NCBI GenBank assembly: GCA_035946955.1
Contig: DASYYE010000130.1
Coordinates: 1-41,104, forward strand
Direction of reading: 5' to 3'
Length of the DNA stretch: 41,104 nucleotides
Source: DASYYE01 sp035946955
Lineage (GTDB): Bacteria > Actinomycetota > Actinomycetes > Streptosporangiales > Streptosporangiaceae
In this document: positions 16,241 through 24,196 of the stretch, one piece after another
Position numbering within the stretch: the first letter of the stretch is position 1
Layout: each line of letters opens with the position of its first letter
Notes under the pieces: model-generated
What the model saw: only the letters and a program-made list of their open reading frames with translations
The model's database searches: none
What the model was told of the DNA's origin: nothing
Translations under genes and position numbers: made by a program

Positions 16241-16999
16241 TTACCGCTGGCCTGGGAGCGCCGGCCCGGCCAACGCGGCCTCGGCGCACAGCCGGCCGAG
16301 CTCAACGAGTGCCTCCGGCTTGACCCGGTAGGCGGGGCCGGTCACCGACAGCGCGGCCACGCAGGCACCCGCGCTGTCGAACACCGGTGCCGCGACCGCG
16401 ACCAGACCCTCTTCCAGTTCGGCGACTGCCGCCGCGTAGCCGTCGCGGCGGACGGCCGCCAGTTCGGTCTCGAGCGCGTCCCGCGAGGTGACCGTCTGGG
16501 CGGTGTACCGTTCGAGCCGCTTGGGGACTTTGATCGCGCCGTAGGCCATCAGCACCTTGCCGTTGGCAACCGCGTGTGGCTTGGTCCGGCGGCCGATCCA
16601 GCCGCCAGAGGCGCTCAGGATGTAGGCGCTCGGCACCTCGGCGACGTTGAGGATGTCATCACCATCGGCCACGGCGAGGTTCACCGTCTCCCCTGTCTCC
16701 TGTGCCAGCCTGTCCATGGCCTGCTGCATCGCTGCCACCAGGTCGAAGCCGCGCAACGCCAGGGCGCCCAGGCGGATCACTTCGACGCCGAGCCGGAACC
16801 GCCGTCCCGACCTGGCCAGCAGGCCTGCCCGTTCCAGCACCGCCGCCAGCCGGGAGGCCGTGGATTTGTGCACGCCGATCAGCGCCGCCATCTCGGTGAC
16901 GCCCAGCTCAGGCCGGGACTCGTCGAAACTGGTCAACAGGGCGAGTGCCCGCTCGGCCGACTGGTAGGTTGCATTTACAGCAACCCCGGATCGTTCCAT
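16241..16999 (-). CDS. IclR-family transcriptional regulator (first of two)
   Basis: A 252-residue IclR regulator. An N-terminal winged helix (about residues 15-75; GVTEMAALIGVHKSTASRLAAVLERAGLL) precedes the ligand-binding domain (ETVNLAVADGDDILNV, HAVANGKVLMAYG, VAVAAPVFDSAGACVAALSVTGPAYRV). It heads a minus-strand operon with the aldehyde dehydrogenase gene 28 nt downstream and then fhs, and so probably controls the oxidative end of the pathway. ATG 16999 is exactly 7 nt after a -10-like CATTCT, consistent with a leaderless mRNA. A GTTGC-N7-GCAAC palindrome lies inside the first codons and may give autoregulation. The effector is likely a pathway intermediate, but nothing shows which. Confidence 0.92.
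   Translation of the reverse strand: MERSGVAVNATYQSAERALALLTSFDESRPELGVTEMAALIGVHKSTASRLAAVLERAGLLARSGRRFRLGVEVIRLGALALRGFDLVAAMQQAMDRLAQETGETVNLAVADGDDILNVAEVPSAYILSASGGWIGRRTKPHAVANGKVLMAYGAIKVPKRLERYTAQTVTSRDALETELAAVRRDGYAAAVAELEEGLVAVAAPVFDSAGACVAALSVTGPAYRVKPEALVELGRLCAEAALAGPALPGQR
16968..16984. promoter_or_regulatory. Possible IclR operator inside the iclR start region
   Basis: GTTGC (16968-16972) and GCAAC (16980-16984) flank 7 bp (ATTTACA). The site covers codons 6-11 of the first iclR gene, about 15-30 nt past its likely transcription start. Arms and spacing resemble the palindrome in front of the second iclR gene, which has 7 bp between arms beginning GTTCC. It may act as a roadblock operator. 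Confidence 0.45.
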
Positions 17000-17006
17000 G
17001 CAACAT

Positions 17007-17036
17007 AGAATGGGCACGGTACCTGGGCAAAGTCAA
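17007..17036 (-). promoter_or_regulatory. Promoter of the first iclR operon
   Basis: On the minus strand TTGACT (17036-17031) and CATTCT (17012-17007) are separated by 18 bp. The start codon ATG 16999 begins 7 nt after the -10 element, so transcription and translation probably begin together (leaderless). Confidence 0.6.
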
Positions 17037-17079
17037 CTGCCAGGCGGACGCCAAAGGCGGATTCTGGCCCCACGCCTGA

Positions 17080-17101
17080 CGCACACCAGCGGTAGTGTGC
17101 G
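17080..17101. other. Inverted repeat upstream of the nucleotidyltransferase-like gene
   Basis: CGCACAC (17080-17086) and GTGTGCG (17095-17101) form perfect 7-bp arms around 8 bp, in the 174-nt gap between the divergent iclR and nucleotidyltransferase-like genes. It may be an operator. No -10 element was assigned next to it. Confidence 0.4.
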
Positions 17102-17173
17102 GTTGGCGGGCCCGTCGGCGCCCGGGGCCTGGCACCCCTCGGCCATCGTGGCCTCACGTTATCGCCGACACCC

Positions 17174-17995
17174 ATGAGGGGGATGCACGTGGTCATGCAG
17201 ACACCCGGCGGGACGGCTCCGGCCGCCCCCGGTGACGACCCCCTCGATGAAGCAGTCGCCCTGGCCCGCGGCGCCGCTGACGCGGGGCTCGGGCTCAAGT
17301 TGCTGGGCGGGCTGGCGGTCCGTGTCCTCTGCCCAGATTTCCCGCCGCGGCTGCGGGCCGGTCAGGATATGGACTTCGCCTGCCTCTCGAAGAAGAGGAG
17401 GGAGGTGGCGGCACACCTGGAGCAGTCCGGTTGCCAGCCCGACAGGCGCTTCAACAACCTGAACGGCGACCGCCAGATGTACTTCACCTCCCCGGCAGGC
17501 CGGCCTGTCGACGTCATGGTCGACCGGCTGACCATGTGCCACACGCTCGACTTCCGTGCCTCCTTTGGCAGGCTGCCGCTGACCATCGACGCGGCCGACC
17601 TGCTCCTGTCCAAACTCCAGATCGTCGAACTCAACGAGAAGGACGCCCACGACATCGTCCACCTGCTGAGTGCGGTGCCGGTGCGGGAGAGCGCGACGTC
17701 GGCGGACCAGCGTGGCAGTGGCGGCACGTGGATCGACGGCGACCACTTCGCTGACGTCCTCGGTGCGGACTGGGGGTGGTGGCGCACCGTCACCGGCAAC
17801 CTGGCCAGGCTCCCCGCCCTGCTCGCCGAGCGCCCCATGCTCGCGCCGCCCAGCCCGCCCTTCGACCCGCGGGCGCAGGCCGCCATGTTGCTCACACTGG
17901 CCGAATCCGCACCGAAGAGCGTGAAGTGGCGACTGCGGGCCAGCGTCGGCGACCGGGTCCGCTGGTACGAACTGCCAGAGGAAGTCGGCCACTAG
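17174..17995 (+). CDS. Nucleotidyltransferase-like protein
   Basis: A protein of up to 273 residues. LLGGLAVRVL (about 43-52) followed by RAGQDMDFACL (61-71) matches the GG...(R)xTxDxD pattern of MNT/AbiEii-like nucleotidyltransferases, and a third acidic position may lie in RPVDVMVDRLTM. A helical domain with LLLSKLQIVELNEKDAHDIVHLL follows, as in AbiEii-like proteins that have a conserved lysine there. No antitoxin-like partner is adjacent, so it may be a solitary relative rather than a toxin. Starts at ATG 17174, ATG 17183 or GTG 17189 are possible; GAGGGGG at 17175-17181 is best spaced for 17189. It appears unrelated to the C1 genes around it. Confidence 0.6.
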   Translation: MRGMHVVMQTPGGTAPAAPGDDPLDEAVALARGAADAGLGLKLLGGLAVRVLCPDFPPRLRAGQDMDFACLSKKRREVAAHLEQSGCQPDRRFNNLNGDRQMYFTSPAGRPVDVMVDRLTMCHTLDFRASFGRLPLTIDAADLLLSKLQIVELNEKDAHDIVHLLSAVPVRESATSADQRGSGGTWIDGDHFADVLGADWGWWRTVTGNLARLPALLAERPMLAPPSPPFDPRAQAAMLLTLAESAPKSVKWRLRASVGDRVRWYELPEEVGH

Positions 17996-18049
17996 GGCTG
18001 CGCCCACGCCGCCCCTCCCAAACCGGGCACGGGTGCGGGAAGCCGGCCC

Positions 18050-18087
18050 TTGACGCTTCGTTGCACATAGTGCTACACCGTTGCACA
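18050..18087 (+). promoter_or_regulatory. Promoter with direct repeat before metallophosphoesterase gene
   Basis: TTGACG (18050-18055) and TACACC (18074-18079) form a sigma70-type promoter with an 18-bp spacer. GTTGCACA occurs twice in the same orientation (18060-18067 and 18080-18087), bracketing the -10, and GCAC-ATA-GTGC lies in the spacer. This arrangement suggests a regulator site. Confidence 0.55.
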
Positions 18088-18115
18088 GGAAGCGCACCCG
18101 AGGCGTGGTGGTCGC

Positions 18116-19054
18116 ATGAGAGTCTTCTTCGCCACAGACATCCATGGTTCGGAGGTCTGCTGGCGGAAGTTCCTGAACGCCGCCGAGTTCTACTCCGCGG
18201 ACGTGGTGGTGCTCGGTGGTGACGTGACCGGCAAGGTCATGGTGCCCATCACGGCGCACCAAGGGCACTGGCAAGTCACCGTCCGAGGTCAGGCCTACCG
18301 GCTGGAGACCCAGCAGGAACTGGACGACATCTCCCGGCAGATCCGCAACTCAGGGTCGTACCCGGCGGTCGTCACGCCCGACGAACTGCAGCACCTCAGC
18401 AGCACAGAGGGGGCGGTGGACCAGCGGTTCACCGAGGAGATGACCAGGTCGCTGGACCGCTGGCTGGACATGGCCGACGGGAAGCTGCGGGGTGGGGCGG
18501 TGCCGTGCATCCTAAACGGCGGAAATGACGACATCTGGGAAATAGACGACATTATCGAGTCCTCCCCGTGTGTCCACTTCGGCGAGGGTAAGCTCCTCGA
18601 CTTGGATGGCTTCCACCTGGTTTCCATGGGATGGACAAATCCCACTCCTTGGGACACTTTTCGCGAAGCGCCCGAACCAGAACTGGCCCAGAAAATCGAG
18701 GAAGTGGTCAGCAAGGTGCCCGACATGGGACGCGCGATCTTCAACTTCCACGCACCACCCTATGGCACTGGCCTTGACGACGCACCAGCGCTCGACGCCT
18801 CCCTCCGTCCCATCCACGGCGGAGCGGTGATGAAGGCGGTCGGCTCAACAGCCGTCCGCGACGCGATTTTGGCCCACCAACCATTGCTGTCGGTACATGG
18901 CCACATCCACGAGAGCCGCGGCGTCCGGAAAATGCGCCGGACGCTGGCCATCAACCCCGGCAGCGTGTATGGGGACGGCGTCCTGCAGGGCGCAGTCCTC
19001 GAACTGAACCACAAGACGGCAAAAGTCACGAAGTACCTTCTCGTCAATGGCTGA
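18116..19054 (+). CDS. Calcineurin-like metallophosphoesterase
   Basis: A 312-residue protein with all the metal ligands of the calcineurin-like fold: DIH at residues 8-10, GGDVTGK with Asp36, NGGNDD (GNxD/E block), NFHAPPYGTGLD and GHIHES near the end, then the INPGSVYGDG finish typical of small bacterial phosphodiesterases. The insert at about 50-130 is longer than in the smallest members. It would hydrolyse a phosphomono- or diester; the substrate is unknown. A good promoter lies upstream and ATG 18116 follows a weak GGTGG. Although it reads toward the permease operon, an 85-nt gap and unrelated chemistry suggest a separate unit. Confidence 0.85.
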   Translation: MRVFFATDIHGSEVCWRKFLNAAEFYSADVVVLGGDVTGKVMVPITAHQGHWQVTVRGQAYRLETQQELDDISRQIRNSGSYPAVVTPDELQHLSSTEGAVDQRFTEEMTRSLDRWLDMADGKLRGGAVPCILNGGNDDIWEIDDIIESSPCVHFGEGKLLDLDGFHLVSMGWTNPTPWDTFREAPEPELAQKIEEVVSKVPDMGRAIFNFHAPPYGTGLDDAPALDASLRPIHGGAVMKAVGSTAVRDAILAHQPLLSVHGHIHESRGVRKMRRTLAINPGSVYGDGVLQGAVLELNHKTAKVTKYLLVNG

Positions 19055-19138
19055 GCGCCGTGGCCCCGCGCTCTTGGGCCGGCCCTCTTCCTTGGCAAGT
19101 GGGGGGATTCGTCCTGACAGTGATGTCTGAGAGGCAAA

Positions 19139-20767
19139 GTGACCACGAACGCTCTCGGCGGCGAAACACCGACCCTGTTCCTCAGAAAGGCGACCGGCCT
19201 CGTACGTGGGTGGTCGGTCCGCGACTCGCTGATCTATGCCTGCCTGGCGACGAACTTCGTCACGCTCGGGATCTATGAGTTCACCTTCGCCGGGCCGGCC
19301 TTTCCCAAGGGCCAGATGCTGACCTCGGTGGTCATCTCGGGGGTCTGGGTCTCGTTCCTGGTGGTCGCCTACGCCGGCCTGATCGTGACCATCCCGCGGG
19401 CCGGCGGCGACTACGTGTGGCAGACCAGGATCCTGGGCAGCGGCCTGGGCTTCGTCATGGCCGTCACGGGCTGGTGGTTCATCCTCTGGCTGTGGGCGCC
19501 GATCTACGGCAACATCCTGTCCGTCCAGTTGTTCGAGCCGCTGTGGGCCACCCTCAAGTGGACCTGGCCGGGCGGGGGTGCCGCCTGGTTCGGCACGAGC
19601 ACCGGGATCTTCGTGGTCTCGCTGATCACGATCGCGCTGGCCGGCGTCCTCGTCTCGCTGGGCATGGCCGGATACGCCAGGATCCAGAAGTGGTGCTTTG
19701 TCGGCGGCCTCGTCGGGTTCGCCGTCGTGGTGGTCCTCCTGCTCGTGAACTCCCACGCCACCTTCATCAACTCGTTCAACCTCGAAGCGCACAAGCTCTT
19801 TGGCGTCAGTAACGCATACGCGGCCACCAACGCGGCGGCCGCCAAGACCGGGTACACCGCGCCCGCGCTCGGCTTCGGCCCGATCGGGCCGACCATGTTG
19901 CTGGTGCCCGCGATGATGTTCTTCATCCTGTGGCCAAACTGGGGCGCCACGCTGTACGGCGAGATCCGTGGCGCGAATGACTTCAAACGGGTCTTCAGTG
20001 GAATGTTCATCGGCCTGTGGACCACTGTCGCCCTCACGGTGGTGTTCTTCCTCGTGGTCGCCAAGACGTTCGGCTGGGCCTTCTACCAGAACGCCAATGC
20101 GGCGAGTGCCGCCGCCAAGTCCGTCATCCCGATCTGGCCATACCCGTTCATGTTCGCTGGCTGGCTGATCCATAACACCGCGTTCCAGGTCATCTTGATC
20201 CTGGTGCTCAGCCTGTGGTTCTTCGGTTGGGTGGGAACGCTGTTCCTGTCCTCCACGCGGGTCATCTTCGCTGCCGCGTTCGACCGCGTGCTGCCTGACC
20301 GGGCGGCCGAGGTGTCGGAAAAGCGCAAGGTGCCGTTCTACTCGCTGATCCTGATGTTGCTCCCCGCGGCCGGGCTGTCCGCCATCTATGCGTACTCGGC
20401 GACGTTCCGGAGCTACACCCTGGACGCCACCCTGGTCATCGCCGTGACCTACCTTTTCAGCGCTATCGCCGTGGTGGTCCTGCCCTGGCGCAAGCCCGAA
20501 CTGTGGAAGGCGTCACCCGCCAGCAGGATCAAGATCCTTGGCGTCCCCATCGTCCCCGTGTCGGGTGTCATCACCATCGGGCTGCTCGGCTTCAACCTCT
20601 ACGAATGGCTGACCAACTCCAGCTACGGGTCTAATGCCCGCGACTCGCTGTATTACATGGGCGCGATGTATGTGCTGGCGATCGTGATCTATGTGGGCGC
20701 GCGGCTCATCCGCAGGCGTCAGGGCATAGACCTGAGTCTCGTCAACAAGGAAATCCCGGTCGAGTAA
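19139..20767 (+). CDS. APC-superfamily permease
   Basis: A 542-residue membrane protein with about twelve hydrophobic helices. The N-terminal SVRDSLIYACLATNF and the first-helix/loop region, then IPRAGGDYVWQTRILGSGLGF, are typical of amino-acid/polyamine/organocation transporters (the PRAGGDYV motif is a classic APC signature). The C-terminus is a short cytoplasmic RRRQG tail. The start is GTG 19139 with GAGAGGC just upstream. The gene is followed after 80 nt by a dimethylglycine dehydrogenase-like gene and the ETF pair on the same strand, so uptake of choline, betaine, dimethylglycine or a similar amine is likely but not shown. Most known betaine carriers belong to other families (BCCT, ABC), which makes this choice notable. 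Confidence 0.88.
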   Translation: MTTNALGGETPTLFLRKATGLVRGWSVRDSLIYACLATNFVTLGIYEFTFAGPAFPKGQMLTSVVISGVWVSFLVVAYAGLIVTIPRAGGDYVWQTRILGSGLGFVMAVTGWWFILWLWAPIYGNILSVQLFEPLWATLKWTWPGGGAAWFGTSTGIFVVSLITIALAGVLVSLGMAGYARIQKWCFVGGLVGFAVVVVLLLVNSHATFINSFNLEAHKLFGVSNAYAATNAAAAKTGYTAPALGFGPIGPTMLLVPAMMFFILWPNWGATLYGEIRGANDFKRVFSGMFIGLWTTVALTVVFFLVVAKTFGWAFYQNANAASAAAKSVIPIWPYPFMFAGWLIHNTAFQVILILVLSLWFFGWVGTLFLSSTRVIFAAAFDRVLPDRAAEVSEKRKVPFYSLILMLLPAAGLSAIYAYSATFRSYTLDATLVIAVTYLFSAIAVVVLPWRKPELWKASPASRIKILGVPIVPVSGVITIGLLGFNLYEWLTNSSYGSNARDSLYYMGAMYVLAIVIYVGARLIRRRQGIDLSLVNKEIPVE

Positions 20768-20847
20768 CGGGTGCCTGCGGCGGCGGGGTGCGACGGCCCT
20801 ACAGGGCAGGCGCGCCCCGCCGAGCGGCCCAAACCGAAAGTGGCTGC

Positions 20848-23367
20848 ATGAACGACATCCCTGCGCAGGCGAGCGCGGTCATCATCGGCGCGGGCATCGT
20901 GGGCAACAGCCTCGCCTGCCACCTCGCCCGGCTGGGCTGGCGGGACCTGGTCCTCGTGGACAAGGGCCCGATGCCCAACCCGGGCGGCTCGACCGGCCAC
21001 GCCTCGAACTTCATCTTCCCCATCGAGTACTCGAAGATGATGATGGAGCTCACCGCCGACAGCACTGCGCAGTACCAGGCGCTGGGGGTGCATACGCAAA
21101 GCGGCGGCATCGAGGTCGCACGGACCGGGCAGCGCATGCAGGAGCTGCGCAGGCGCTGCTCGGCAGCCAAGGCATGGGGCATCCCCGCGGAGCTCCTGGA
21201 GCCCCGCGGAGTCGCCAAGCTGGTCCCCTACCTGGACGAGTCCGTGATCCTCGGCGGAGCGTACTTCCCGACCGTCGGCGTGGTGGACTCGCTGCGGGCG
21301 GGGACATTGATGCGCGAGCGGGCGTGCGAGCTGGGGGCACTGCGGGTGCTCGCGGGATGCGAGGTGGAGGGGATCTCGAAGTCCCCCGCGGGCAGGGTGA
21401 GCGCGGTACGCACCAGCGCGGGCGACATCGAGACGCCCATCGCCGTCGTCTGCTGCGGAGTCTGGTCCCCGCGGATCGCGCGCATGGCGGGGGCACGCAT
21501 CCCGCTCACCCCGGTCGTGCACCAGATGATCAGTGTCGGCCCGATCGCCCTGTTCGCCGACACGGCCGGTGAGATCGCCTACCCCATCATCCGGGATGTC
21601 GACACCAACATGTACGAGCGGCAGCATGGGGGCGACATGGAGGTCGGCTCGTACGCGCACCGGCCGATCATCGTGGCACCGGATGACATCCCCCCGATCG
21701 AAGCGGCGGTGCTCTCTCCCACCGAGATGCCGTTCACCCAGGAAGACTTCGACCCGCAGCTGGCGCAGGCGCTGGAGCTGATGCCTGAGCTGCTCGGCGA
21801 CGAGCGGGCCGGGATCCGCTACGCCATCAACGGGCTGATCTCGATGACACCTGACGGGCACCCGGTCCTCGGCGAGGCGCCGGAGGTGCCCGGCCTGTGG
21901 TCGGTCGCGGCGAGCTGGATCAAGGAGGGCCCCGGGATCGGGCGCGCGGTGGCGGAGTGGATGACCAGCGGGGCACCCGAGATCGACATCCACGAGGCCG
22001 ACATCTCCCGCTTCTACGGCCACCAGCGCACCACGGCCCTGGTGACGGCACGGGCCCGCGAGGGGTTCAACAAGATGTACGGGATCGTGCACCCGAGCGA
22101 GCAGTGGGAGACCGCACGCGGCCTCCGGCTGAGCCCCTTCCACCACCGCGAGGCAGGACTTGGCGCGGTGTTCATCGAGACCGCGGGGTGGGAGCGGCCG
22201 AACTGGTACGCCTGCAACAGCGAACTGCTCACGCGGTACGAGGGGCGGCTGATGGAGCGCACCGCCGAATGGGAGTCCCGCTGGTGGTCGCCGGTCGTCA
22301 ATGCCGAGCACCTTGCCATGCGGGAGGCCTGCGGGCTGGTCGACCTGTCGGCGTTCGCCGTGCTGGAGGTCAGCGGGCCGGGGGCGCTGGATGCCGTGCA
22401 GTCCGTCGCCGTCGCCCAGATGGATGTCCGGGTCGGGCGTGTCGTGTACACGTCGCTGCTGGACTCGCGCGGCGGGTTCCGCGCCGACCTCACGGTCATG
22501 CGGCTCGGCCCCGAGCGGTTCCGTGTGGTGACCGGCGGCGCGACCGGCATGATGGACCTGAAGTGGTTCACCGACCACCTGCCGGGCGACGGCCGGGCCA
22601 GTGTGGCCGACCTGACCTCGGCGTGGACCACGATCGGGCTCTGGGGGCCGCGGGCCAGGGACGTCCTCGGATCGGTCACCGGCAGCGACGTCTCCCACGC
22701 GGGCTTCCCCTTCGGGACGTGCGCGGAGATCGAACTCGGCGACGTGACTGTCCTGGCATCGCGTATCTCCTACGTCGGGGAGCTCGGCTGGGAACTGCAC
22801 GTGCCCTTTGAGCAGGGCGCCCGGGTCTGGGACACACTCTGGCAGGCGGGCCGGCCGGCCGGGCTCGTGCCGGTGGGCATCGGGGTCTACGGCACCACCG
22901 GCAGGCTGGAGAAGGGCTACCGCGCCTTCGGCGCCGAGCTGACCGCCGACTACAACCTGGTCGAGGCCGGCATGGCCAGGCGGTCGGTGAAGCCGCAGGA
23001 GTTCATGGGCCGTGACGCCTACCTGGCGCAGCGGGAGTCGCAGCCGTGCGCACTGCTCTGCACGCTGACCGTGGATGACCACCGCTCGGCAAGCGGTGAA
23101 CTGCGGTACATGCTCGGCGGCGAGCCTGTGCTGGCACCGGACGGTGAGCCACTGGCCGACGCCAAGGGCAGGAGGTCCTACGTGACGAGCGCCGGGTCAG
23201 GGCCCTCGGTAGGCAGGCACCTGCTGATGGCCTACCTGCCCACCGCGCAGGCCAAAGCCGGGACCAGCCTGGCAGTGGAGTACCTGGGCGAGCAGTATCC
23301 GGTGACGGTGGCGGTGGCGGGCTCGGTCCCGCTGTTCGACCCGGGCAACGAGCGGGTCCGGTGCTGA
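20848..23367 (+). CDS. Dimethylglycine dehydrogenase-like flavoprotein (DAO + GcvT domains)
   Basis: An 839-residue two-domain protein. An N-terminal FAD-binding oxidase domain (GAGIVG, residues 14-19) contains GSTGHASN, whose His51 aligns with the histidine that binds FAD covalently in mitochondrial dimethylglycine and sarcosine dehydrogenases. A C-terminal GcvT-like, THF-binding domain runs from about 440 onward (YTSLLDSRGGFRADLTVM, SYVGELGWELHVPFEQG, GRLEKGYRAFGAELTADYN). The family oxidatively demethylates N-methylglycines and passes formaldehyde to THF as 5,10-methylene-THF, with electrons going to ETF. The etf genes follow directly. Start ATG 20848 is chosen by family alignment; the ribosome binding site is weak. 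Dimethylglycine is the likeliest substrate, sarcosine the alternative. Confidence 0.88.
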   Translation: MNDIPAQASAVIIGAGIVGNSLACHLARLGWRDLVLVDKGPMPNPGGSTGHASNFIFPIEYSKMMMELTADSTAQYQALGVHTQSGGIEVARTGQRMQELRRRCSAAKAWGIPAELLEPRGVAKLVPYLDESVILGGAYFPTVGVVDSLRAGTLMRERACELGALRVLAGCEVEGISKSPAGRVSAVRTSAGDIETPIAVVCCGVWSPRIARMAGARIPLTPVVHQMISVGPIALFADTAGEIAYPIIRDVDTNMYERQHGGDMEVGSYAHRPIIVAPDDIPPIEAAVLSPTEMPFTQEDFDPQLAQALELMPELLGDERAGIRYAINGLISMTPDGHPVLGEAPEVPGLWSVAASWIKEGPGIGRAVAEWMTSGAPEIDIHEADISRFYGHQRTTALVTARAREGFNKMYGIVHPSEQWETARGLRLSPFHHREAGLGAVFIETAGWERPNWYACNSELLTRYEGRLMERTAEWESRWWSPVVNAEHLAMREACGLVDLSAFAVLEVSGPGALDAVQSVAVAQMDVRVGRVVYTSLLDSRGGFRADLTVMRLGPERFRVVTGGATGMMDLKWFTDHLPGDGRASVADLTSAWTTIGLWGPRARDVLGSVTGSDVSHAGFPFGTCAEIELGDVTVLASRISYVGELGWELHVPFEQGARVWDTLWQAGRPAGLVPVGIGVYGTTGRLEKGYRAFGAELTADYNLVEAGMARRSVKPQEFMGRDAYLAQRESQPCALLCTLTVDDHRSASGELRYMLGGEPVLAPDGEPLADAKGRRSYVTSAGSGPSVGRHLLMAYLPTAQAKAGTSLAVEYLGEQYPVTVAVAGSVPLFDPGNERVRC

Positions 23368-23371
23368 CACG

Positions 23372-24196
23372 GTGGAAGTGCTGGTCTGCGTCAAGCGGGT
23401 CCCGATGGTCGGCGGCAGAATCGCGGTGACCGCGGACGGGCAGGACGTGGACACCCGGATGTCCGGTTTCACCGTCAGCCCGCACGAGGAATGCGCGGTC
23501 GAGGAGGCCGTGCGGCTGACCGAGCACTATGGCGGCAGTGTCACCATCCTCACGCTTGGCCCGCCAGCCGCAGCGGAGCAGTTGCGCGCGATGCTGGCCC
23601 TGGGCGCGACACGCGCGGTCCTGCTGGAGACCGACGGCCGGGAGTGGGGGCCGATGGCGACGGCTGACGCGATCGTGGCGGCGGTACGGGAGGCCCCTGC
23701 CGGCGCGGTTCCCCGCGACGGCGAGCCGGGTCGCCCCGGTGCCGGTGACTGCCCATACGACCTGCTGCTCTTCGGCAATGAGTCACCCGACACCGGGGGC
23801 TACCAGGTCGGCGTGCGGGTGGCGCACGCGCTCGGCCTGCCCTGCGTGACCGCTGTCAAGGGGATCGAAATCGCCGGGGGCGGCCAGCGGCCCACCGCGG
23901 CCAGGGCCAGGCGGGAGCACCGTGGGGCCGAAGAGGTCTTCGACATCCCACTGCCCGCGGTCCTCAGCGTCAAAGAAGGCATCAACCTGCCCAGGTACCC
24001 GTCGCTTCCCGGGCGGCTGCGGGCGAAGCGCGCGGACATCATTGCGTCCGTGCCCGGCTGGCACGCCGACGGCCTGGTCAAGGCCGGACTGCGGGTACCA
24101 GCGGTGCAACGCCGCGGCGCCGAGGTCCTCGGCACGGGGGCCGACGCGGTGCCTGCTCTCGTGGCGGTGCTCACCGACCTCGGAGTGCTCACGTGA
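23372..24196 (+). CDS. etfB: Electron transfer flavoprotein beta subunit
   Basis: A 274-residue ETF beta subunit. The N-terminus (VEVLVCVKRVPMVGG), SPHEECAVEEAVRLTEHYGG, ILTLGPPAAAEQLRAMLALGA and the DLLLFGNESPDTGGYQVGVRVAHALGLP block (the last in two conserved stretches) are diagnostic, with LSVKEGINLPRYPSL near the end. It pairs with EtfA to carry electrons from a dehydrogenase to ETF:quinone oxidoreductase. GTG 23372 lies 4 nt after the stop of the dimethylglycine dehydrogenase-like gene, and the 3' end overlaps etfA by 4 nt, so this ETF looks dedicated to that enzyme. Confidence 0.93.
   Translation: MEVLVCVKRVPMVGGRIAVTADGQDVDTRMSGFTVSPHEECAVEEAVRLTEHYGGSVTILTLGPPAAAEQLRAMLALGATRAVLLETDGREWGPMATADAIVAAVREAPAGAVPRDGEPGRPGAGDCPYDLLLFGNESPDTGGYQVGVRVAHALGLPCVTAVKGIEIAGGGQRPTAARARREHRGAEEVFDIPLPAVLSVKEGINLPRYPSLPGRLRAKRADIIASVPGWHADGLVKAGLRVPAVQRRGAEVLGTGADAVPALVAVLTDLGVLT

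Noticed and set aside
20719..23082. 787-codon minus-strand open frame
   Set aside because: Antisense to the dimethylglycine dehydrogenase-like gene, rich in Arg/His/Pro, no motifs; a shadow of codon bias.
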